From: CAZYEI01 sp964646425
Lineage (GTDB): Bacteria > Bacillota_I > Bacilli_A > RFN20 > JAISJY01
Assembly (NCBI GenBank): GCA_964646425.1
Contig: CAZYEI010000043.1
Coordinates: forward strand, 1 to 10,295
DNA length: 10,295 nt
Direction: 5' to 3'
The notes below the pieces were generated by a model, which was not told the DNA's origin, did no database searches, and worked only from the letters and a program-made list of their open reading frames with translations. Each line of letters begins with the position of its first letter. Positions within the stretch are counted from its first letter, which is position 1. Positions 5,829 through 10,295 of this stretch are shown one piece after another. Position numbers and translations under genes: made by a program.

Positions 5829-7019
5829 TTAATCAGTAAAATTATCGAAGTAACCTTGTACTAAAATAATTGGTGTTCCTTTATCGCCTGAACCACTTGT
5901 TAAATCACATAAAGAACCGATTAAATCAGTTAATTGTCTTGGGGTAGTTCCTTGTGATGCCATATTGCCGACTAAATTATTATTTTTAGCTTTAATACTA
6001 TTTGAAATTGCTTCTTTTAAGGCTTCACCACTTAAGTTTTTAAAGTCATTGTCTGCTAAATACTTAAGTTTTAGTTCATTTGGTGTTCCGATTAATCCAT
6101 TTGTAAATGCAGGAGAAACAACAGGATCTGCTAACTCCCAAATTTTTCCTTGAGGATCTTTAAAAGCCCCATCACCATATACCATAACTTCTATGTGTTT
6201 GCCTGTCTTTTTTAATATTTCTGCTTGTATTCCTTCGACTAAGTTTTGACAATTTCGAGGGAATAATTTAATTTTGTTTTCAGTTGATTTATTTGAACCT
6301 AACAATCCATATTTTTCATTAAAACCATTTCCATCAATTGAAGTGGTTAAGATATCATCTAATCCAAAGACAATTTTGGCACCAGCATTTTTTAAAATTC
6401 TTTTTGTTCTTGCACGAGTATGAATATCACAAGTTAATACTTTGCTTGTATAGTTTAAGATAGTTTTTGCTTGGTTAGCAAAGACAATTTCTACTTCTGC
6501 GCCTTCTTCTCTAATTAAATTCTCATAATATTCAACATAATCTACTCCTGTAAATTCATGTTTATTATATCCAAATAATTTACGATATTCTTTTAATGAT
6601 AAAACATCTGAATACGGATTTATTCCTGCTTCATCTAATTGATCATAAGTAAGAAGTGCATTACCAACTTCATCGCTAGGATAACTTAACATTAAAATAA
6701 TTTTTTTAGCACCACGTGCAATTCCTCTTAAAACTATTGCAAAACGATTTCTTGAAAGAATTGGAAAAATGACACCAATTGTATCACCACCAAATTTATT
6801 TTTGACATCTGCTGCGATAGCATCAATTGAAGCATAATTTCCTTGAGCTCTAGCTACAATTGATTCTGTTAATGCAATAACATCTCTATCTCTGATTGCA
6901 AAGTTTTCTGCTTGTGCTGCTTCTAAAACACTACTAACAGCAATATTAACTAGATTGTCTCCTTCTCTAATAATAGGACATCTAATTCCTCTTGATATAG
7001 TTCCAACTTTTCTTTCCAT
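5829..7019 (-). CDS. Coenzyme F420-0:L-glutamate ligase-like protein, true substrate unknown
   Basis: The protein has 396 residues, with no signal or membrane helix. The N-terminal part is CofE-like: GIRCPIIREGDNL (11-23), then IRDRDVIALTESIVARAQG (42-60), equivalent to the 'GDVVVVTxKIVS' region of CofE, and GVIFPILSRNRFAIVLRGIARGA (82-104). Later conserved stretches are VYGDGAFKDPQGKIWELADPVVSP (280-303) and LCDLTSGSGDKGTPIILVQGYF (370-391). CofE adds gamma-linked Glu to F420-0 using GTP; archaeal forms are about 250 residues, so this longer Bacillota type is a distinct subgroup. F420 is not expected in this kind of organism and no other cof gene is present, so another gamma-glutamyl acceptor is likely (inference). 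ATG 7019 is chosen over GTG 7028 because GAGGTG (complement of 7026-7031) lies 6 bases before it. The gene stands alone. Confidence 0.85.
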   Translation of the reverse strand: MERKVGTISRGIRCPIIREGDNLVNIAVSSVLEAAQAENFAIRDRDVIALTESIVARAQGNYASIDAIAADVKNKFGGDTIGVIFPILSRNRFAIVLRGIARGAKKIILMLSYPSDEVGNALLTYDQLDEAGINPYSDVLSLKEYRKLFGYNKHEFTGVDYVEYYENLIREEGAEVEIVFANQAKTILNYTSKVLTCDIHTRARTKRILKNAGAKIVFGLDDILTTSIDGNGFNEKYGLLGSNKSTENKIKLFPRNCQNLVEGIQAEILKKTGKHIEVMVYGDGAFKDPQGKIWELADPVVSPAFTNGLIGTPNELKLKYLADNDFKNLSGEALKEAISNSIKAKNNNLVGNMASQGTTPRQLTDLIGSLCDLTSGSGDKGTPIILVQGYFDNFTD

Positions 7020-7044
7020 ATAAAACACCTCTTTTTACAAAGAA

Positions 7045-7073
7045 ATTATACAACTACATTTTTATCGATTCAA
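7045..7073 (-). promoter_or_regulatory. Strong sigma-A-type promoter of the F420-ligase-like gene
   Basis: On the - strand, TTGAAT (complement of 7068-7073), exactly 17 bases, then consensus TATAAT (complement of 7045-7050). Confidence 0.8.
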
Positions 7074-7097
7074 TAAAATAATAAAAAATTTTTATTG
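7071..7097. promoter_or_regulatory. Inverted repeat joining the two divergent -35 elements
   Basis: CAATAAAA (7071-7078) and TTTTATTG (7090-7097) are perfect 8-bp arms 11 bases apart. Their outer ends are halves of the -35 boxes of the divergent promoters. A single regulator here could act on both, but part of the symmetry follows from two back-to-back TTG-containing -35 boxes. Confidence 0.35.
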
Positions 7098-7123
7098 ACT
7101 AAAAAAATATAGGATATTACACT
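7095..7123 (+). promoter_or_regulatory. Promoter of the acetyltransferase / FakA-middle-domain operon
   Basis: TTGACT (7095-7100), a 17-base spacer and TACACT (7118-7123), about 30 bases upstream of ATG 7153. The -35 is 5/6 and the -10 is 4/6 of consensus. Confidence 0.55.
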
Positions 7124-7152
7124 TATTAATAAATTGAAAGGAAAATATTTAT

Positions 7153-7770
7153 ATGAACGAAAAAGAAAAAATGTTACTAGGCAAAATTTATGATGGTAGC
7201 GATAAAGAATTATTTGAATTAAGAACAAGAGCTCATAAATTATCGAAAATGTATAATGATACAATTGATGATGACTATGAGTTGAGAAATAAAATATTGA
7301 ATGAACTAATACCTAATAGAGGTGAAGGCGTATATCTTCAAGGACCGATTTATTTTGACTATGGCGTTTTTACAAAAATAGGGAAAAATACTTTTGCAAA
7401 TTTTAATTTAACAATATTAGATATTTGTCCAGTTACAATTGGAGAAAATGTTTTTATGGGACCTAATGTTTCTCTTTTAACACCATTACATCCTTTAAGA
7501 TTTCAAGAAAGAAATATGTATATGAATGATAAAGGATTAATCACTGATAAAGAATATGGTGCTCCAATAACTATTGGTGATAATTGTTGGATTGCTGGAA
7601 ATGTAACAATTCTTGCAGGAGTAACAATTGGAGAAGGGTGTGTGATTGGTGCTGGTAGTGTTGTAACTAAAAATATACCCGCCAATTCTTTAGCATATGG
7701 TAATCCATGCAGAGTTGCTAGAACTATAAGCGAGAAAGATTCTATTGAATTAAAACAACATTTATTTTAA
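7153..7770 (+). CDS. Sugar O-acetyltransferase of the maltose/galactoside acetyltransferase family
   Basis: This 205-residue cytoplasmic enzyme has the normal family length. Residues 1-55 are the helical N-terminal cap (EKEKMLLGKIYDGSDKELFE..., then RNKILNELIP). Residues 58-190 are a left-handed beta-helix of hexapeptide repeats (VTIGENVFMGPNV, ITIGDNCWIAGNVTILAGVTIGEGCVIGAGSVV), then NIPANSLAYGNPCRVAR, the usual C-terminal turn. H113 in LLTPLHPL is the equivalent of the catalytic His of LacA/Maa. These trimeric enzymes move acetyl from acetyl-CoA to a sugar hydroxyl; exact sugar preference cannot be read. The ribosome binding site AAAGGAA (7137-7143) is about 9 bases before ATG. The stop is 22 bases before the next gene, which has no promoter of its own, so they form an operon. 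Confidence 0.92.
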   Translation: MNEKEKMLLGKIYDGSDKELFELRTRAHKLSKMYNDTIDDDYELRNKILNELIPNRGEGVYLQGPIYFDYGVFTKIGKNTFANFNLTILDICPVTIGENVFMGPNVSLLTPLHPLRFQERNMYMNDKGLITDKEYGAPITIGDNCWIAGNVTILAGVTIGEGCVIGAGSVVTKNIPANSLAYGNPCRVARTISEKDSIELKQHLF

Positions 7771-7792
7771 AATAATAATAGGAGGAAATAAG

Positions 7793-8044
7793 ATGTTAGA
7801 ATTTAAATATGATACTCAATTATTAATTGAAGGTACAAATTTATCTGAAGATGCAATTAATGAATATATTACTAATAATATTGAAGGTGATTGTTTATTG
7901 GCTGTTGGAGATGAAGAATTAATAAAAATCCATTTTCATACAAATACTCCATGGAAAGTATTAGAATATTGTTCTACCTTAGGAGATATATATGATATTG
8001 TTGTAGAAAATATGGAGAGACAAGAAAAAGGATTAAAAGGATAA
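7793..8044 (+). CDS. Stand-alone FakA/YloV-type middle domain ('kinase to dihydroxyacetone kinase'-like)
   Basis: This 83-residue protein matches the middle domain of the fatty acid kinase subunit FakA (YloV): TQLLIEGTNLSEDAINEYI (8-26), then GDCLLAVGDEELIKIHFHTNTPWKVLEYC (32-60), then GDIYDIVVENMERQ (64-77). The family signature VKVHxHTNxPG appears as IKIHFHTNTPW with H47 and H49. FakA also has an N-terminal kinase (DhaL) domain and a C-terminal DegV-like part; both are absent, and the frame is closed by its own ribosome binding site AGGAGG (7780-7785, 7 bases before ATG) and a terminator, so this is a real short gene and not a fragment. As I recall it, FakA has a Cys (YCTEF) pairing with these His in metal binding; here the equivalent is Asp7 (KYDTQ). 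It could bind and modulate a full FakA or FakB elsewhere; this is inference. Confidence 0.85.
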   Translation: MLEFKYDTQLLIEGTNLSEDAINEYITNNIEGDCLLAVGDEELIKIHFHTNTPWKVLEYCSTLGDIYDIVVENMERQEKGLKG

Positions 8045-8046
8045 AC

Positions 8047-8076
8047 AAAAAATTGGGATTTTGCCCAATTTTTTTT
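8047..8076 (+). terminator. Rho-independent terminator of the acetyltransferase operon
   Basis: AAAAAATTGGG (8047-8057) pairs with CCCAATTTTTT (8064-8074) over 11 bp with a 6-base loop, and a run of eight T spans 8069-8076. It begins 3 bases after the stop. Confidence 0.9.
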
Positions 8077-8166
8077 GTTTAAGGGGTGATTTAGATTATA
8101 AAATTAATATATTTTTGAAAAAAATTAAAAAAAATTTGTGATAATAGTTTTATTTTTCATTCTCTA

Positions 8167-8175
8167 TGATATAAT
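8167..8175 (+). promoter_or_regulatory. Extended -10 promoter of the uL15-tailed membrane protein gene
   Basis: TGATATAAT is an extended -10 with a consensus TATAAT (8170-8175). No strong -35 lies 16-18 bases upstream. A weaker alternative is TTGAAA (8115-8120) with GATAAT (8140-8145), spacer 19. AAAGGAGG (8204-8211) serves ATG 8223. Confidence 0.6.
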
Positions 8176-8222
8176 TTATGTATACATAAATATGTTCATA
8201 ATTAAAGGAGGCGAAAAAGCTT

Positions 8223-10268
8223 ATGAATAAGAAAGTCAATAGATTAGCGAAAGGATTAGGCTTTTTTAGCATCGTTATAGGAGTTGTTTTTGTAGGACTA
8301 GTATATGGTTTGAAAAAAGACTTAATGATTGCTGAAATTGGTAAACTGTTCGATTATGCTATCGATTTTATGTTCCATCGTGAATGGGTTGGTAGAGTTC
8401 TAACTGCTAACTTAATGATTATCGGTTCGTTGGTTGTTGCAATTGCTTGGATGATATTGTGTATCAAAAAGAAAAGAATTTTTAACGGAGTATTTGGTTC
8501 GTTTGGAGTTCTAGGTGGAGTTACTGCTCTACTAATGATGTATAAATATCGAAAAAGTCTTATCTTCAATGCTGACAATAGCCCTATTTTAGGAAATGCA
8601 ATCATAATTATGCTGGTTTTATTTTTATTACTAATGGCATTAAATATAATTGTTTCATTCTTAAATGTGGTATTATCAACTAATGAAGAAGACAAATGCA
8701 ATTCTACGTTAACTAAGAAATTAGATAATATAGCTGGCTTATTATTTGCGCTACTTGCAACATTAATTGCAGTTGGATGTTTTATAGCAGTAGCATTTAG
8801 ATTTAATGGAGTTATGAATAGAGCACCTAAGTTTTATCATTTTGTTCTTGATTTATTTAATATAGCAAAATGGGATGCTACTAATATTACTACTAATTTC
8901 TCAGCATTTGCAGTATTATTATGTGTTGCCTTTTGGTTTGTATATAATATTACTAAAGAGCGTTCACAAGTTGGACCATTATCATTGGTTATAACTTGTG
9001 GTATGCTGGTTGCGCTTGTTAATTACAAAGATACATTTGCATTTTATCTTGAACACGATTCAGTAAATTTGAGTATTGTTGTTTATGTGTTTTATATTTT
9101 ATTAGTACTTGCTACTATTACTACAATAATTGCATTAAGTGCTGATTGTCTTGCTGCATCAGAAAGTGTTAAAAAAGTTGATGTAATTAATATTAGAGTT
9201 ACAGGTGATATTCAATTGGCTCAACTTGTTGAAAAAGAAGATAATCTAGAAGATTTAGAAAATGTTGAAGTAGCACAAGAAACACAAGAAGTTATAGAAA
9301 CACCAGTCGCAGAACCTGCTTCAAAAATTGAAGAAGCAATTGCTGAAGAAGTAAGTGATGTGGAAGAAGTATCTGAAGAGGCTCAAACTTTTGAACTTGG
9401 TGGAGATTTAATCGAAGTTGTTGATGAAAATAACAAGAAATTGATTATCAACAAACGCTTATATACAAATAAGCTATGTTTAGCAAATGATGATTTAAAA
9501 CATAACTACAATGTTATTAAGAATGCTATCTTGAAATATAGCAAGGTTCGTTCAAGAATTAGCTCAAATTATGAATCATTTAGAAGAGGAAGAAAACTTC
9601 TTGTTAGATTTAATGTTTTGGGCAAAACATTAAGAGTCTATTTAGCACTAGATCCTAACGAATATCCAATTACAGTTTATCATCAAAGAAATGAAGGCAG
9701 TAAAAATAAATATCAATTAGTTCCAATGATGTTGAGAGTACGTTCTCCTAGATCAGTTAGAAATGCTGTTAGATTAATTGATGAATTAATGGAAAAAGAA
9801 GGCTTAAAACTTGTTAAAAATTTTGTTGAAGTCGATTATGCAAAAGAGTTTAAATATGATTCAAATGCATTATTAATCAAAGATGGATATAAAAAATTAG
9901 TTCGTGATGAAATTGATGAAGCACATGCAGATGAATTATCAGATGCTGAAGCTATGAAAGTTGTAGTTAATAAGGAAATTGAAGAAGTTATAGAACCTCA
10001 ACAAAAAGTTGTAGCTACAAATGCTAAAATTAATAAGTCAATTGTGAATGTTGATCAAATAAATCAAGTGTTTGAATATGATGAATATGTTACACTTGAA
10101 AAATTAAAAGAAAAAGGTTTGGTTAATAAGAAAACTAATTACATTAAAGTATTAAGCCGTGGTGTAATTAACAAGCCAATGACAATCGAAGCTAATGAAT
10201 TTTCACTAAAAGCAGTAAAAATGATTGTTTTGACTGGTGGAAGCGTTGTTAAATTAGTTTCTAAATAA
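8223..10268 (+). CDS. Polytopic membrane protein with basic cytoplasmic domain and C-terminal uL15-like segment
   Basis: The protein has 681 residues. About eight membrane helices are visible: near 10-29, 62-81, 89-107, 123-150, 168-193, 226-242, 252-266 and 281-305. Residues 336-388 are an acidic linker rich in Glu and Val. Residues 426-535 form a basic soluble domain (YNVIKNAILKYSKVRSRIS, then GRKLLVRFNVLGKTLRVYLALDP at 456-478, then RSPRSVRNAVRLIDELM) that recurs in uncharacterised Bacillota proteins. A variable linker (555-615) follows. Residues 622-679 resemble the C-terminus of ribosomal protein L15: YVTLEKLKEKGLVNKK, IKVLSRGVINKPMTIEANEFS, then a VLTGGSVVKL end. The protein is far too large and hydrophobic to be L15. 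Similar proteins are, I believe, labelled 'uL15 family ribosomal protein' automatically, which is misleading. Its role is unknown; a membrane protein with a nucleic-acid- or protein-binding tail is an inference. Confidence 0.8.
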   Translation: MNKKVNRLAKGLGFFSIVIGVVFVGLVYGLKKDLMIAEIGKLFDYAIDFMFHREWVGRVLTANLMIIGSLVVAIAWMILCIKKKRIFNGVFGSFGVLGGVTALLMMYKYRKSLIFNADNSPILGNAIIIMLVLFLLLMALNIIVSFLNVVLSTNEEDKCNSTLTKKLDNIAGLLFALLATLIAVGCFIAVAFRFNGVMNRAPKFYHFVLDLFNIAKWDATNITTNFSAFAVLLCVAFWFVYNITKERSQVGPLSLVITCGMLVALVNYKDTFAFYLEHDSVNLSIVVYVFYILLVLATITTIIALSADCLAASESVKKVDVINIRVTGDIQLAQLVEKEDNLEDLENVEVAQETQEVIETPVAEPASKIEEAIAEEVSDVEEVSEEAQTFELGGDLIEVVDENNKKLIINKRLYTNKLCLANDDLKHNYNVIKNAILKYSKVRSRISSNYESFRRGRKLLVRFNVLGKTLRVYLALDPNEYPITVYHQRNEGSKNKYQLVPMMLRVRSPRSVRNAVRLIDELMEKEGLKLVKNFVEVDYAKEFKYDSNALLIKDGYKKLVRDEIDEAHADELSDAEAMKVVVNKEIEEVIEPQQKVVATNAKINKSIVNVDQINQVFEYDEYVTLEKLKEKGLVNKKTNYIKVLSRGVINKPMTIEANEFSLKAVKMIVLTGGSVVKLVSK

Positions 10269-10295
10269 AGTTAAGTAATGTAAGAAGAGAATTGA

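Noticed and set aside
5965..6153. Forward frame inside the F420-ligase-like gene
   Set aside because: No ribosome binding site, and it lies entirely within a conserved reverse-strand protein.
8082..8120. Ribosome-binding-site-like AAGGGGTGAT followed by a possible ATT-initiated short frame
   Set aside because: Only about seven codons before a stop, with no standard start codon; the region is leader or promoter DNA.
8354..8701. Reverse-strand frame opposite the membrane protein
   Set aside because: No Shine-Dalgarno and atypical composition; the sense strand encodes coherent membrane helices.
1..10295. Mobile element, CRISPR array, tRNA/rRNA or defence system
   Set aside because: I saw no transposase, integrase, evenly spaced direct repeats, tRNA cloverleaf signature or recognised defence gene on either strand.

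Overview
The window is chromosomal DNA from a low-GC, AT-rich Gram-positive-type bacterium. It most resembles the gut Bacilli/Erysipelotrichia/RF39-RFN20 group of Bacillota. The reasons are the AGGAGG and GAGGTG ribosome binding sites, lipoprotein signals followed by long Ser/Thr/Asn linkers, and several families I associate with that group: GGGtGRT protein, an F420-ligase-like protein, a stand-alone FakA middle domain and a membrane protein ending in a uL15-like domain. Trp is written TGG throughout, so the standard bacterial code fits. All 12 visible stop codons are TAA or TAG.

Left part, + strand (1-3374), surface and secretion functions. The window opens in the 3' end of a probable secreted or surface protein. 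A 46-residue peptide with a YxxPxL leader-like motif follows, then a small Ser/Asn-rich lipoprotein whose gene carries a 15-bp perfect hairpin, then a terminator. A second transcript encodes a cytoplasmic SGNH-fold hydrolase (DUF4886-like) and a 626-residue lipoprotein endonuclease I with a Ser tract, two helical repeats and a C-terminal beta domain.

Middle part (3397-5763). A two-CBS-domain protein on the - strand converges on the nuclease gene over a shared bidirectional terminator. Divergent from it, under a good sigma-A-type promoter, is a tight two-gene operon: a NifU/IscU-like Fe-S scaffold protein and a GGGtGRT protein, ended by a second bidirectional terminator.

Right part (5829-10268). 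An F420-0:gamma-glutamyl-ligase-like gene lies on the - strand. It is divergent from a short operon of a maltose/galactoside-type O-acetyltransferase and an isolated FakA/YloV middle domain. The two -35 elements sit at the outer ends of an inverted repeat. After a terminator, a 681-residue protein combines about eight membrane helices, an acidic linker, a basic unnamed domain and a C-terminal segment like ribosomal protein uL15.

There is no mobile element, RNA gene, CRISPR array or obvious defence system. The most unusual items are the orphan RiPP-like peptide and hairpin cassette, the GGGtGRT/Fe-S pair, the orphan F420-ligase-like protein, the free-standing FakA middle domain and the uL15-tailed membrane protein.
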